Origin: Perkinsus olseni
Lineage: Eukaryota; Perkinsozoa; Perkinsida; Perkinsidae
Assembly (NCBI GenBank): GCA_013115135.1
Contig: JABANP010000187.1
Span: 27,590-91,589, forward strand
Length of the DNA: 64,000 nucleotides
Reading direction: 5' to 3'
Shown one piece after another: positions 30,969 through 42,615 of this stretch. A model generated the notes under the pieces. It was given only the letters and a program-made list of their open reading frames with translations, made no database searches and was not told the origin of the DNA. The translations under genes and the position numbers were made by a program. Numbering within the stretch: position 1 is the stretch's first letter; the number at the start of each line of letters is the position of its first letter.

Positions 30969-32240
30969 TCAAGCCTTTCTGGCCTTCTTGCAGCATCGCT
31001 CACACTGACACTCAAAGCCATAAGCAGCAAGTTGCTTCTGCCTCTCCTCGGTGGACTCCTCCTCGACGTCACAATAGCTGATCGTCAGCTCTACACCAGC
31101 AGCGATCGCAGCCGACTCCGAGACGTTCGCCACCAACGTCGCGCCATCACCGGAGAACTCTGTCTCTAGGTTGGGTCGGCAAGAGTGGTTGACACAGGCT
31201 AGAAGGGGGAAGACCGCCCAGCCTCGGTAGTGCGGACACAACGTCCGACTGTCAGCGACAACACCCTCGCCCAAATCCACTTGGACAAAATCGTCACCGT
31301 CGTCCTCATCGTCTGCAACCACGGGCTTGGCCTTCTGCACGAGAGCTCGTAAAGTGGTGAGGTCGGCATCCGTCTGGGAGATGGCCAGAAGATACTCCGT
31401 CAGAGGGTTCGGGTAGGTGACCATGATGGCGTTGCGACATAGCTTGCCCACCAGGCCGTTCAGTCCTTTGAAAGTGCCCAACTTCTTCGTCTCGTCGTCC
31501 GCCTTGTCCACTAACCCTGCCATCGCCTTCGAGCCCTTCTCGAGCGTATTTTTGCAGTCCTCGATGAAGGTCGCAGCTTCTTTCTCGTCTTCAGGTATAT
31601 CGACACACTCCCAGTAGCTCTGGTCACCACCACACAATCTCCTCACACCTTCCCTCAGCCCATCATCAGCACCGGAGAATCCTAGGATGACCTTAGCCGC
31701 CAACAAAAGATACTCCATATCGCCCTCCTTCGCCACCTGCCGGACCCTGCGACCAGCCTCGCTCTCCCACAGCGGACGATGTACGTTCTCAAACCCACCA
31801 CGGCAATGTTGGGAACAGAAAAACAGAAACTCTCCGTCACCCTGCCAAAGACACGGCGTCTCATCAGTCAGCCTGGCTGCCTCCCCGGGGACTTTCGGTA
31901 GCTCCGGAGTGAAGAGAAGCTCGTGGATCATCTCCTCATCGCCGTCGTTGAAGACCTTCGCCATCTCACTGCCACTCACCATGCCAAGCCCGTACTTCAA
32001 CTGCAGCTGCAGCGACCCCAAAAACCGACCGCAAGTCTCGCAGGCGCACAAGGGGCGATCGAAGGCCCGTACCAAGGCACCGAGGAGAGGACGCTCAGCC
32101 CAGAGTGTTTCACCGGCCTCTAGGGGCTCAGTGGCGTACAGGCCCATGCCGCGATCATCGCTGTGCTCAGCCTTAACGTGAAGGTCCTCGCTCCCGATGC
32201 TCGTGATGAGGTCAGTGTAATAGGAGTTTGACTTAGACAT
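30969..32240 (-). CDS. SET-domain protein, SMYD-like methyltransferase
   Basis: 423 residues in one exon. The first true ATG is at 32240, as an upstream in-frame GTG is not a start. The SET domain is split, as in SMYD proteins. The N-terminal part HSDDRGMGLYATEPLEAGETLWAE binds the methyl donor. A cysteine-rich insert follows (CACETCGRFLG, later FFCSQHC) in the place of the MYND zinc finger. The catalytic half is LLACVNHSCRPNLETEF, then ELTISYCDV, and a post-SET zinc motif ECQCERC near the end. The likely reaction is transfer of methyl from S-adenosylmethionine to lysine; the substrate is unknown. It lies in a same-strand run with the next three genes. Weaker alternative: a SET protein that lacks activity. 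Confidence 0.87.
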   Translation of the reverse strand: MSKSNSYYTDLITSIGSEDLHVKAEHSDDRGMGLYATEPLEAGETLWAERPLLGALVRAFDRPLCACETCGRFLGSLQLQLKYGLGMVSGSEMAKVFNDGDEEMIHELLFTPELPKVPGEAARLTDETPCLWQGDGEFLFFCSQHCRGGFENVHRPLWESEAGRRVRQVAKEGDMEYLLLAAKVILGFSGADDGLREGVRRLCGGDQSYWECVDIPEDEKEAATFIEDCKNTLEKGSKAMAGLVDKADDETKKLGTFKGLNGLVGKLCRNAIMVTYPNPLTEYLLAISQTDADLTTLRALVQKAKPVVADDEDDGDDFVQVDLGEGVVADSRTLCPHYRGWAVFPLLACVNHSCRPNLETEFSGDGATLVANVSESAAIAAGVELTISYCDVEEESTEERQKQLAAYGFECQCERCCKKARKA

Positions 32241-32436
32241 GAACACGGACCTTCAAGACTAATCCCAATACTTGCGACCGCCTTTTCAACGGGCTGAACT
32301 AATCCCCTACAGAAAGGTAAGTCGGTGGAGCTAGTCTAACTGAGCCGTACTCGCAGCGTTGGACTCACACGCACTCGTAAACGCAAAAAAGGAGGGAATC
32401 ATAAAACACGCGGCCATTGATCATACAGAAACACCA
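32241..32436. promoter_or_regulatory. Short intergenic gap, likely promoter of the SET gene
   Basis: 196 bp between the start of the SET gene and the stop of the next upstream gene on the same strand. It must hold the 5' signals of the SET gene, but no motif stands out. Confidence 0.3.
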
Positions 32437-32995
32437 TCACTCGACTTTTTGCATCCTCTCCACCTCCGGCGTGCCAGCATGATTGAAGATGCCCGGCCTG
32501 AGGAGAGGAGTATCCGAGGTTGACGCGAGGCAGAGGTGCTCACCAGAAGCCTGCGTATCGGAATCTGGGCTTAGCCTCGGCGGGGAAGAAATCCGATGCC
32601 ACCAGCTGTCTGAGGGACAACAACACAAGGCACGAGGTGAGCCTCCAATCTTCAGTGGGCGTGAAGGCCTGTGGATGCGGTCACGGTGTAACGGAGCTGG
32701 TACGTCCATAAAGGCACTGGCACGTAGTTAGAAAAACCATCCCGAGAATTAGTGACATGATCGGCCACTGAGAGAAGCATCTTCCCCTTACCGTCTCTCG
32801 TAGTGTTGATGTCTAATTCTGTAGCGCCATCTGTGGTCGTAGCGGAAGGTCAACACTCGACGCCGATGGACAGTTCGCCTGGGGAAGAAAAACATAACAA
32901 CATCGCTCCGCTGAGGAGGCGACCCACCAGGTAGTCTTTTTCTTAGGGGCAGCCAAGTCACGAGTATTAAGAAGGATACGACCTAGTGAGAACAT
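32437..32995 (-). CDS. Small basic protein, possible mitochondrial ribosomal protein (bL32-like N-terminus)
   Basis: Exons: 32928-32995 (MFSLGRILLNTRDLAAPKKKTT, an amphipathic presequence running into a bL32-like AAPKKKT), intron of 49 nt, 32792-32878 (TVHRRRVLTFRYDHRWRYRIRH, strongly basic), intron, then the 3' part. For the 3' part a tiny exon at 32704-32716 and then about 32437-32668 with one more 45-nt intron give a good reading (PTEDWRLTSCLVLLSLRQLVASDFFPAEAKPR ending RMQKVE). The zinc cysteines of bL32 are absent and the tail is unlike bL32, so the family call is weak; a mitochondrial location is more likely than not. It starts only 86 bp below the cyclin H stop codon. Confidence 0.5.
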
Positions 32996-33014
32996 CGGCG
33001 GGGAGAAGGTTGGG

Positions 33015-33049
33015 GGCTATCGAAAGGTCCCGGGTTCGACCCCTGCACA
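33015..33049 (+). other. tRNA T-arm-like relic between two genes
   Basis: The sequence ggtcccgggttcgacccctgcac carries the B-box core ggttcgaccc, but the T-stem has a mismatch and there is no anticodon arm. It is similar to the elements in the YJU2 introns and falls in the 86-bp gap between two minus-strand genes. Confidence 0.45.
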
Positions 33050-33081
33050 CAACACAACATTCGTCATGAATAAAACGATTC

Positions 33082-34788
33082 TCAACTCGCAGGCTCGTCC
33101 TCGTCACCGCTGATACTGGGGCAAACCGAGGAAGCATCGGGCGAGGACAGAACAGAGGGAGCTGGAGGGGGCGCTGCTTCTTTCTTCGATTTCTTCGGCT
33201 TCTTGCTCCCTCCCTCTTTGCTCTTGCTACTTTTCCTCTTCGACCCTTTCCTTGAACTTGCCTGGCCACAGCAACGTGAGGGCGAACCAAGTCGTGCCGA
33301 TTCTTACTCGGGACTCGTCGCCTGCCAGCGTGCGGAGGCGAGTGCGCTCGAACTTCTGTCGATATTTGACCAATTGCATCATCAAAGTCGGGTCGAACAT
33401 CATCGGATCCGATCGATTCCGCTCGAAGTCGGTGAACAGGATGGTGATCTGAGAGTTAAAATGGAACGTTCGATGCAGGCCTGGCAACCTACTTCGTTCA
33501 AGGTCTTTTCCAACTCATCCGCGCTAGAGCCTTCCCCTGCTCCCATGTCCGCAATAATCTTGGACACAACCTCGAGACCATCCCTCGTGGTCGAGTCCGA
33601 CACAATTGTGGGCCAAACGCTTCCAACGGAGCAGGCGGCCAGGGTTCCAGGCGGAAACGCCGCAACGGCATCGCAATACCTGCAGGAAAGCGAACCGTGA
33701 ATATGTGGAACAGATGCGGGGCCCCTGAAACATCCATCCAAGGGAGGCCATGTCCTTACGGCCATTTTGAGGTTAGCAGCTCCGAGGCATGCCGGAAGAT
33801 GCGCTCCGCCGTTGGCCGATCCAGATGGTTGCCAGACACGAGTCGACGGCAGAGGAGCAAGAGAGGAGGCCAAGGCTGGTCGACAACTAAATCGTAATTC
33901 AAGCCACTGAGGAGGTCCAGCTCAACCTGATAATTAGATTCAGGGGCTCATGAGGTCTCATGACGTCATCACCTCGGCGAGAATCTTCGGGTCGACCACG
34001 TATTTGCTTCCACTGGAATCGGCCCCTTCAGGCATGAGCATCAGCCCGCGCACGTCAGTGTCGTGAAACTCCTCAGTCTTGCAGGCGAGAGATACGCAGC
34101 AGAATATCACGACCAAAGGGTCAAACTCCAACACTGAGTGGCTGAGAAAAGTGGAACTACACGTTTACCTCCCCTAGTGAGCCATCGTAATCAGTGACAT
34201 CGTGTCCGAGTGGTTAAGGAGTTGGACTTGAAATCCAATGGGCTCAGCCCGCGCAGGTTCGAATCCTGCCGATGTCGTATTACCGCGTGAAAAATCTTCG
34301 AAAGAACAAATTCGCTGAGAAGATGACTTCCGGTTCAATCCGTGTCCGGAAGGACGGAGCTGTCATATTAAGATGCTGTTTCCGCAGTAGATCCGCAACG
34401 TGATCCAAAACCTACAGCAGACATGCCCAGCCACAGCCGGTAAGAGCTAAAGCACTGACGTAAGTCTCATGAATGGGCTCGAGTAGGACTCCACCTTGCG
34501 CATCGGCCGACTTCTTCTTAGACTGAGGTACAAACAACTACCAAAGGCTGGCCACACTTACATCAGCCTAGCTCGCCAACAGCTGATCGTCCAGCAGCTC
34601 TGCAGCATTCCCCCACCTACACTAGACTGCGACTTCACAATCACTGCAGTTGCGCGTTGATTAGCCGCCGCTCTCTTCGCCCTCAACTCATCCACAGGCA
34701 TCGGGAAGTGCAACACCTCATGATGATGGTGATGGACATGATGATGCTCATGGGTTGCCTCCCCTTCTGGTGGGGGCGAGCTAGCCAT
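33082..34788 (-). CDS. CCNH: Cyclin H, CDK-activating kinase / TFIIH subunit, eight exons
   Basis: Cyclin H pairs with CDK7 to phosphorylate CDKs and RNA polymerase II. All exons join in phase: 34621-34788, 34460-34522, 34284-34411, 33973-34141, 33760-33926, 33493-33679, 33308-33448, 33082-33261, giving 400 residues. Introns are 98, 48, 142, 46, 80, 44 and 46 nt. Matches to the family run along the chain: ELRAKRAAANQRATAVI (N-terminal helix), VLLEPIHETYVLDHVADLL, IEPEVIFSANLFFRRFFTRHSVLEFDPL, SLACKTEEFHDTD, LLSGLNYDLVVDQPWPPL, SELLTSKWPYCDAVAAFPPGTLAA. A histidine-rich start (HHHVHHHHH) and a Lys/Ser-rich tail are lineage additions. Intron 3 holds an antisense tRNA-Ser gene. Misato ends 133 bp upstream on the same strand. 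Confidence 0.93.
34196..34277 (+). tRNA. tRNA-Ser (anticodon TGA), inside cyclin H intron 3, antisense
   Basis: 82 nt. Acceptor strands gacatcg (34196-34202) and cgatgtc (34270-34276) pair fully, with discriminator g. The D-arm region is tccgagtggttaagga, and the anticodon arm ttggacttgaaatccaa shows TGA in the loop. The long variable arm gggctcagccc is typical of serine tRNAs, and the T-arm is gcaggttcgaatcctgc. It has no intron and no CCA. On the minus strand it sits within the 142-nt intron 34142-34283, starting 6 bases after the cyclin H donor. Confidence 0.95.
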
Positions 34789-34921
34789 TGCACAACAACA
34801 GACCGCCTATGCCGTGACACCGTCGTCTATTGCCGTCGTCTGCTACATTCGACGACGACAGTCTTTCCAGCCTCGACTGAACACAATTCCGCAACGCTTA
34901 GAAACACATCTTCTTAACACG

Positions 34922-37900
34922 TTAATCGTCGGAGTCCTCCTCCGTCACCGGAGCGTCCACATCCATCATCCCTCGCAACGTCGACGCGAACTCATCCACG
35001 TTGTCGGCCTCCAGAGCGCCGTTCGAGTTCACTGAGCCACCGAACTGTCAAGGAAGCACGACATGAACATTCTCACCTATGCATTGGTCGAGGCCGCCCG
35101 TCGTCTTCAATTTCCGTAACTCCGACAAGCAACGAGTAACTGGGGAAAGGTGATCGAACGAATAACATTGCACCGCCATTGAAAAGCTTCTCCCCAACCA
35201 CCTTGACGACGACAGGCAGGACCCATCAACTGAAGGGAGGTGTCCACGGACATCACATGGGCATCATCATCGAGGCCAAGATACTGTCGAGGGAAATGAT
35301 CAGGAAGTGTGACCTGATACAGACGCAGTTCATCCCCCGTGCGACACCGGCAGAAAAACTAATCTATCTACCGTGGTTTACACAAACCAGTTTGAGTTGG
35401 TAAACATAATAGGTTCACCAAGTGTTTTATATTGATCATTATGAAGTTCAATCAAGCATTCTCCTCATTAAAGCATGTGCCTACATTCATACAAAGCCCC
35501 TGACTTGTGCGAATTTTCCACGACTGATCCCCCTTCCCCGTGCATTCCTACGCTCAACCACTCAATAAAGAAACTCCTTACGATGGACTATTCCCTCAAA
35601 AGTTGTCTTTTATCGCTCATTCTCAACCGTGGTAAGACCTTCCTACCGCATCAGCAGTGTACCTCCACTGCCCATCACCACCACCCAGTACACCCCAATC
35701 CGCCACACCACTTCGACCCCGCAGTGCCGTCTTGTAGTTCGACTCTTCATTCTTAGTATACTGGGAATACGCTAGTGCAGCTAGGGAGAGGGCAACAGGT
35801 GCGGATCGCCTGACAATGAGCAGCTTCCCTCAGCCGTGATAAGGCCAACATCATCGATAACAACGACACTCTCGGCGAATTCATTTTACAGACTACCTAT
35901 CGGAGCGCTACTCTCTGTGCTCAACAAACGTACCTAATCTCATCGCTCTTCAAAAGAGATCGGCGCTAGTCTGACTATGCCGTCTTCGGCGTCAGAAAAC
36001 TCACTCATCCACTATCGTCACATTACTGCAAGTTCAACGACCACATCCTTTTCAAAAAATCGATGAATAAATCGCAGAACGCTTAGAAATTAAAACCGCC
36101 GGGTCGCGGTAGCCGCCACATTCAAATCGAAGCCAATTCGCGACGATCAATTCCAACCTTCACCCCTCAGCTGAGAAGCGAAGAGGCGGATAGCAAATTC
36201 AACAAAGGCCATCAACTCTGGAAGGGCAAGGCCTGTCCTACCGGTAAAGTCCCTCGTTGTCGAGGATGGACCCGAAGGGCTGCGATGAAGGGAGGCACCC
36301 AAGCACATGAAGAGGGCTGCTCTCAGGGGGCAGGCATCGGCTAATAGAGTAGGCGAAATTGAGGCCTACTCAGACGTGATCCGTGGGAAATGTGGTATGA
36401 AATATTTTTACTCCAATGTGCAGCCTCAGTGCCCTTTCCGAAAGTCTCTATTGGTAGCAAAATGACATCTTTCTTGGGTGCCTCCTCTGCCAACCATTCA
36501 AATGCCGTCGTGCAGAGACCCGTAAAGGAAGTAGAAACGTCATAAAGTATCTGAAGCAAACCCATTACTAATAACAGAGTTCATCCTCCCGGAATTTCAA
36601 ATTTGCCATGACGATCAGAAGGCATCAGCAGCTATTACTACTACTACCAAGACACGCGATATCGTAAACCGACTCTCAGAACATTAACGCCCTCGTTTCC
36701 TACGACCGAACGAAAAGGTTCACTAACACTACAGAGTTCATCTAATATGAACATTACTTTTCCATTTCATAACAACCGAGACGATGCTTCAAGGTTGCTT
36801 CGCGAAGGGACGCTCTTCATTCCCGCGCGCCACGAAATTCCCAGACCTGGGTTGGCAATGAACCTACCTGTACAGTACCCAAACGATCGCATCCTTCCAA
36901 AAGCCTCCGCAAGGACGTCTCCGACCAATCAGTATGTGGCGAATAATAATAAGCATCCTCTTTAGTACCATAATCGCCGGGGGTAAAATGAGTATCTTTC
37001 AACCTCATGATGAACCATAGTACGCTAAAAGCATATCTTTCGGAATTCCGATCATACGTCGTCGCCGCCCCCGCGTTGTCCACAACACTAGTATCACTCA
37101 GACGCCACCTTTCGCTCCAAACCTTCATGAGTACATTCAGGAATATAAAAGCGCCGCCGAGAGAAGCAGCCTTTTCATGTCGAAGAGACCCTATCCACAA
37201 TGACAAAGCACGCAGCGATCATTACGGAGTTTACAACAATATAATCATGGTGAGGAGAGTAATATCATGTAAAACTCATTACTAATGGAAATGTACATCA
37301 TTCTTCTGGTGGACGTTTAGGTAGCATCACTACCTGCCTACTGATCACTATTAATTACCATTCAACAATACGTCACTAAGTGAGGACAGCGAACGCGACT
37401 CACTTCGAAAAAATAGTTCCTATTTTCACAACGACGAGGTCCCATAATGTCGCACTATTTCCTTTCACAATCGATAGTAACCTCGCCGAACCGAAGGCGG
37501 AGCGTACGGAACCAAAAACATGGGAACCAAAAAACGAACGATCAATAGTTGTGATCTACAGGCTACCACTCATAAGCTTTGCGAGCGAAATTCCCAGCGC
37601 ACAGTCCATCAAAATCCCCTTCCTATTACAGCAATTCTCCAGAGGGGTACTCATGTAGTTGGTCCAATACATGTCCCCTCCTCCATCAACCTCATCCCTC
37701 CGATACACCTGCACCCTCGAGGCTTGCTCATCGTAAACTCGACTGAACTCATCGGATTCCAACTCGGGGTTCCCTTGACGCGACATGGCGGGTCCTGCAT
37801 GATGATCGATATGAAAACTTCGTGCCATGCTTCGAGAATGGTATAATAATTTTTAAAATAACTCACGACCAGACGAAATCGGTTCACCATCCGCTCTCAG

Positions 37901-38567
37901 ATCGGAAAAATTACCGGAAGTCTACGAAAAAAAGCGACCAAAATTTCCGCAGCCTCGCGAAGAATTACTCGCCCGAATGATAGACAGTCGCCGATTGCAA
38001 ATCCGAGATGGATCATATACTTAGGTAAAACTGAGCGGCAAGACCGCAGATCAGTGGGGCAGAATTTGAACGGTAATGCACATTCAACCATGCCCCAGAA
38101 GGAGCTCGCAAACAGCAAGTGAAATGGGAACATGGCATAGCGTTTTTTCCTCCCACAGCTCTTGGCAGAATTATCAGATATCAGTCTGAAATCATATTGA
38201 TTTTGAGACTAAGATTTATGTCTGAACTCCACACGGAAGGCGTCCTCAAGAGGGCGACTTCCTATGGTAGGACTGACTTTATCGCCCCCCCCTTCGGTAC
38301 AGAAGACGGGCCATGAAAGATGACGATGTACTTTACAATTTCTATAGAACGCATCGTCATGACCAGCCATTCCCAGCTACTACCAAGCGCCCTGTTGAAG
38401 TCGCATATAAAGACTCGAGGCCGATCAATCGACCTGTACTGCGGTTCCACAGCCTCCTTATCATCAGATCTCTCTAGGATATTCCAATACTGGGCCCCGA
38501 CGTGATTCGACGCCCGGCCGAACTGCAGTGTTATCATCTGTGACCGATTCTCTCGCTCTTTGGACAT
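34922..38567 (-). CDS. Misato/DML1-like tubulin-related protein, multi-exon
   Basis: Misato is a tubulin/FtsZ-related protein needed for mitochondrial shape and inheritance. The N-terminus (ATG at 38567) has the family signature QMITLQFGRASNHVGAQYWN, then RPRVFICDFNRALG before a gtag donor. Further exons recognised: about 37890-38130 (PFKFCPTDLRSC), about 37560-37830 (RVYDEQASRVQVYRRDEVDG) and about 36820-37210 (DTHFTPG, SLRRLLEGCDRLGTVQV). About 36340-36565 carries LLQILYDVSTSFTGLCTTAFEWLAEE, matching the family's [21 protein letters not shown] region. The end is about 35050-35180 and 34922-35040 (EADNVDEFASTLRGMM, then an acidic tail). Exact exon borders between these are not all solved, and about 35190-36340 should hold more exons. 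Same strand as cyclin H. Confidence 0.75.
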
Positions 38568-39300
38568 GATGAGGGGAATTCAGTCCAACAGAAAAGAGAG
38601 GGGTTCAATATCTAAGAAGTATGGCTCGTAGATGCAGGTGGAGAAAATCAGGGGTCGTTCAATACACCAATTCTGAAACTCAGAATCGATTCTGGAAGCG
38701 CATCATTTCACGTATGAAAATCTTTTCTAAAAGTCTTGAACGGGGGGGTGTCACTTTGTCCAAGGGCTTCTCTCACACTTGGCAAATTGGGCAATATCCT
38801 GTCGTGTTTGCCCGTAGGCGAAATGAACCATGGAGGAATATATTCTCACGCAAGACTCAGAGGTAATTTCGCGAAGAGACGTAACCTTTTCGAGCCACTG
38901 TCCACGATACTCGATTCGTTGAGGTAACGGTAGAGCCATTCTTATCTCAGTTAATACCATCACTTTCACAACTCACAGCCCAGCGTGTCTCGAAGGTGTA
39001 AGACTTCTGCTATAAGTATCAATCCGTTCTATCATAGAACTTCTATGACCCTGGTGATTGTCGACTCCGGATGGCACATCAAAGAACAGCGTGCTAGTAT
39101 CTTTATCTTTTCAAGACACTTTCACACCCGGCCACCCAGGTTCTACCAACACATCTCACAGGCACTCGAGATGCAGTTTCCGAGGGCGAAGCGTGTGAAG
39201 ATTGTTATTGAAGAAGCCCACTGATGGTTGTTGATGCTACCCTGAAGTTAGTTGGTCACCTGTATTCACCATGTATCCCTTCGGTCTAATCTTTGCTGCG
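38568..39300 (+). other. Possible small plus-strand gene, unrecognised
   Basis: Two open stretches (38621-38866, rich in Arg/Lys/Trp/Phe, and about 39040-39224, ending PRAKRVKIVIEEAH) could be exons of one small basic protein separated by an intron of about 110-170 nt (gtaatttcgcg to an acceptor such as ttatctcag). There is no family match. It would be divergent from Misato with a gap of only about 50 bp. Confidence 0.3.
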
Positions 39301-41937
39301 CCAGTAACTGGCGGCCAGTCAACGAAGATCGTGGGCGCCATACTTTTCTGCAAAATTCAGCGTGTGTTGCTCGCCTGACGGCATAGCGATAGAATAGTTG
39401 ACAGAGGTGTAACGGCTGTTGGTGGGCTCACTGTGACATTTCGAAGCGGAAGAATTGTAATTATGAGCAAGTCGTCGGAAACAACGCGTCGAGGAGCCAA
39501 CGAAAATAGGTTCGGCATTTCTGCAGAATTCCTGGTCTAGCGGTTAGTATCTCGGATTGTCACGCGCGGGACTCAGGCACGATCCCTGCCGCAGGCGGCC
39601 GACGTCAGCAGCTCACGAGTGGACTTATCAATATGCCATCACGAAGCGACTTTGCGATGTTTTCGCATGTTAAGAAAATCGGGCGAAGAGAAAACGATGC
39701 GGGGTTTTCTTGAAGAGGGAACGGTCGGAGCGTAGGATTCCCCACTAACAGCGTGACACCCACACGCGCGCGAGGGAGTCAAAGATACGCGTGCGACACA
39801 GTAGACACATGCGTGCTCTGGGGGAATGCGCGACTTGCCGGGGAACCGTCCAAGCGTTACGCTTGGCGAACCCACGTGTTTTATGATCGGATCCTACGGC
39901 AGAATTCTCATGTGAGCTTAGAGGCAGAGTCCGGCGAACTCAGTCCGCCTGGCGAAGTGACCCGTGTCGGATGGCTTTTGCACAGTTCGAAAGTTACTTA
40001 TGGCATAAGTACTCAGAGCATTGCTCTGAGTACGCATAAAGCTAGGAAGAGCCGTAGGCAATCGAGTTGCGATTGGTACCTCATATGGGCCATATGACAG
40101 TACTTGGAGGGTCGAACAGTTCAACTCCAACTTGGCGTGAAAACACTTGGCGTTGTCTCAGGTATTTTCTCGCAGGCAATCCGCATGTGCTCGGCGGCAG
40201 GAATACGAGGGAGTGAAGATAGTAGGCGATACCAGATTCAGTTGGTCGAACTCTTCCTGATCGCACCACTCGGCTGCAGCTGCACCTTCAGCCATTGCTC
40301 ATCAGATGAGATTCTCCTCCTTTGACGGGATCTGTTTTGCGTCAGCCAGCTCTGAGCTTTCCGTCCTTCTGTTTCTGACCAGACGAAGCTGAACTGAAAT
40401 CGCAAATTCGAGTTTGCATCACGGGCCGTGATTCGCAGCCGGAATTTGGAACGAGCTCTGTTACGACCACATGCCGAAAATCCGTCACACTCATTTATTC
40501 TCGAAGGGCTGGCCGCTTCATTTTTCCATTGGCCGCCTCTCTGACATTGTTGGTAAAAAATGTACGATATACGCTGTAAGTGCAATCTAATTCTTATTGT
40601 TAAAACAAGAAATGTTTCCCGCCAAAGCCCTTGGTTTTTCACTCATTAGTTTCTGCGATGAGAATCACGATGGTCTAAACAAGTGCCACTGTGGCAGTGG
40701 CAGCCACCGAGTGGCTTAGCTACTGGTAAAAGTTGCGGCTGACGAAATTCTAGCTGATGGAGAGCTCATCGATGATAAGTTATCATGATGTGAGTAACAA
40801 TGTTTAACAACGGTATCTCACCTCACTTGCTCAGCTATTGTCTATGTGTATCTGCGAGCGCTATATTCAATAATCCTCCAAGTTCGGAACTCGCTCCGCA
40901 CTACATGTTCTCCCGTTCCACGGGCTTGGGATGATTATCCTCCTTTTCCAGCGAAAAAAAGTCCACCTATGGGCCATAGGCTATGGCAGACGTCAAAACG
41001 AGATGAGAATTCCCAAGTGTACCAGAGGCTCTTGAAGTAACTTTGCGACACCGCACGATGAATGTCCGGCCGCTGGACTCCAAGGAGACATTTGCCTGGT
41101 CAAACTTGCAGACTGCAAGTTGCAGTGCGCGTTCGACAAGTGACCAGGCAAAAATGACCGTCCACGGGAAATGGTGTAGAAGCCTATTTGTTCTTGCAGC
41201 GAGCTGCTAGTCGCGGCTGATGGTGAGTGCACACGGCTCAGTGCAGCAGAGCTGATATTATATCATGATATGATGATGTATATGATGTATATCAGTGATA
41301 TACATAACAAAATTAGGGGGTCTAATTTGGGAACCCACGATTTCGTCGCAGCCGATAGCGCGAGCTCGCACCGCGTGCTTATCCCCCAATATTCCACGAT
41401 AGCTCAGCAGCGATTGGTTGGATTGGACAACAGAGTCGATCACCGATTCTCTGATCCTCAAACCAGTTTCACGTGCGGCTCCTTGTCGCGTAGGCTGTCC
41501 CCATACCGCCCTCCTGGGATATCGCTCAATGCCTCAACATAGACTAGACCGAACCACGAATGCTGAGCCACTAAGTGTCTTGTTCTTTGTGTGCCGCACG
41601 ATGATCACCTTTCCGGCTGTTTACCTCAGAAACGCTTAGAAAGGCTCGTGTATTCGTTCTGTCTGCGTGACAACTTGTCACCCGACGAGTTCGTGCGTGC
41701 GAGTGACCGCACAGACCGTGACGCAATCAGTCGTCGATCGTCAATGGTACTGTTTGAACGTCACCGTCGGGTTCACTCACTTTTCCTGTCTAGAGTTTCA
41801 TCCATCGACACTACAGTAAGTTGTCGTGCATGATCCTACTTTTACGCCCAGTAGCTTCCACGGAGTGCCCAAGTGTTGTGAGGGACTCAGTCCGACTGAG
41901 TAGGGTCGACGGATACCCTTCGCAGGCTATCATTAAT
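39301..41937. other. No supported gene; contains a tRNA-like relic
   Basis: Short ORFs on both strands lack family features. A perfect 12-bp inverted repeat (gtactcagagca/tgctctgagtac) lies near 40009-40033. The right end (41650-41937) is the upstream region of the next six-cysteine gene. Confidence 0.4.
39530..39595 (+). pseudogene. Decayed tRNA-Asp-like sequence
   Basis: It has cctggtctagcggttagtat (A-box), a gtcac anticodon-like loop and caggcacgatccctg (T-arm, 4-bp stem). The acceptor and anticodon stems do not pair properly, so this is a relic and not a working tRNA. Confidence 0.5.
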
Positions 41938-42132
41938 ATGGTTCAGACCTACCTCTCCCTAATGACTCTCACCTGCTTCGCCATGCTATCTCGCACCGCG
42001 CAGTGCGATGGCCACCTGCGTGCTCTATCTGGTCCATATAGTTGTCCTACGAGCTACTGCAGCGGCCCATGCCCCTCGGGTCAATATTGCCAGCTTCAAT
42101 GGTACGGTAAATGTCACTGCGTTAACTGCTAA
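41938..42132 (+). CDS. Small secreted six-cysteine protein, subfamily B, copy 2
   Basis: 64 residues. The leader MVQTYLSLMTLTCFAML ends TAQCDG, then HLRALSGPYS. Cysteines are C-x4-C-x3-C-x5-C-x7-C-x-C, and an extra final cysteine (CHCVNC) makes seven in the mature part. The start context is gctatcattaatATGG after tgcag. Its upstream ORF extension begins before the AG and is not used. Confidence 0.82.
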   Translation: MVQTYLSLMTLTCFAMLSRTAQCDGHLRALSGPYSCPTSYCSGPCPSGQYCQLQWYGKCHCVNC

Positions 42133-42522
42133 TCACGGACGAACTTTTTTCAACTACGGAGGCCAAGGGGTTTTCTATGCGATCAGTTTTGCCATACGGA
42201 TTTTGCCATTTCTATCTTCCAATATTCTACTGGTCATACACCGCCACTCTCCTGGCTTTTGAGAGAGCCTCCGTGCTGAGGCGAGCCTCCTCCGCGTGAA
42301 GTTAACGCCGTCAACCGGGATGACGCGCACTGCTTGCTAGAAGGAAAGTGCTCGCCCGTTATAGATCTGATATCTACTCGAGTATCCTAAGTTGCGAAGA
42401 ACTCGCGAATCACTTGCTATTCACTTCGTTCGGACTTATAGTCTAGTATGACATCATCATGAGACGCTATAATCTTTCTTTCTCTTATGAATGACGGTTA
42501 TCAATCGCAGGTTACCATTAAA

Positions 42523-42615
42523 ATGATTCGGATTGCAGTTTTAATTATCTATTCTCATCATTCTACTCGTTACACACTGCCACGCTCCTGGCTTCTGGGA
42601 AAATCTCCGAGGTGA
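42523..42615 (+). pseudogene. Deletion derivative of a subfamily B gene
   Basis: The family start context is present (gcaggttaccattaaaATG), but after a few codons the sequence jumps to the 3' flank of the copy at 41938 (compare 42225-42300 with 42560-42650: the ctactcgttacac, ctcctggcttctg and agcggccctcctctgcg types). The gene body is gone. Downstream bases also repeat (42420-42490 against 42790-42860). It is a tandem duplicate of the locus with an internal deletion. Confidence 0.6.

Noticed and set aside
33203..33700. 165-codon plus-strand ORF opposite cyclin H
   Set aside because: Antisense to three in-phase cyclin H exons and their introns.
40238..40642. 134-codon minus-strand ORF with a protein-like look
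   Set aside because: It starts only from a GTG, has no splice-consistent ATG exon and no family features.
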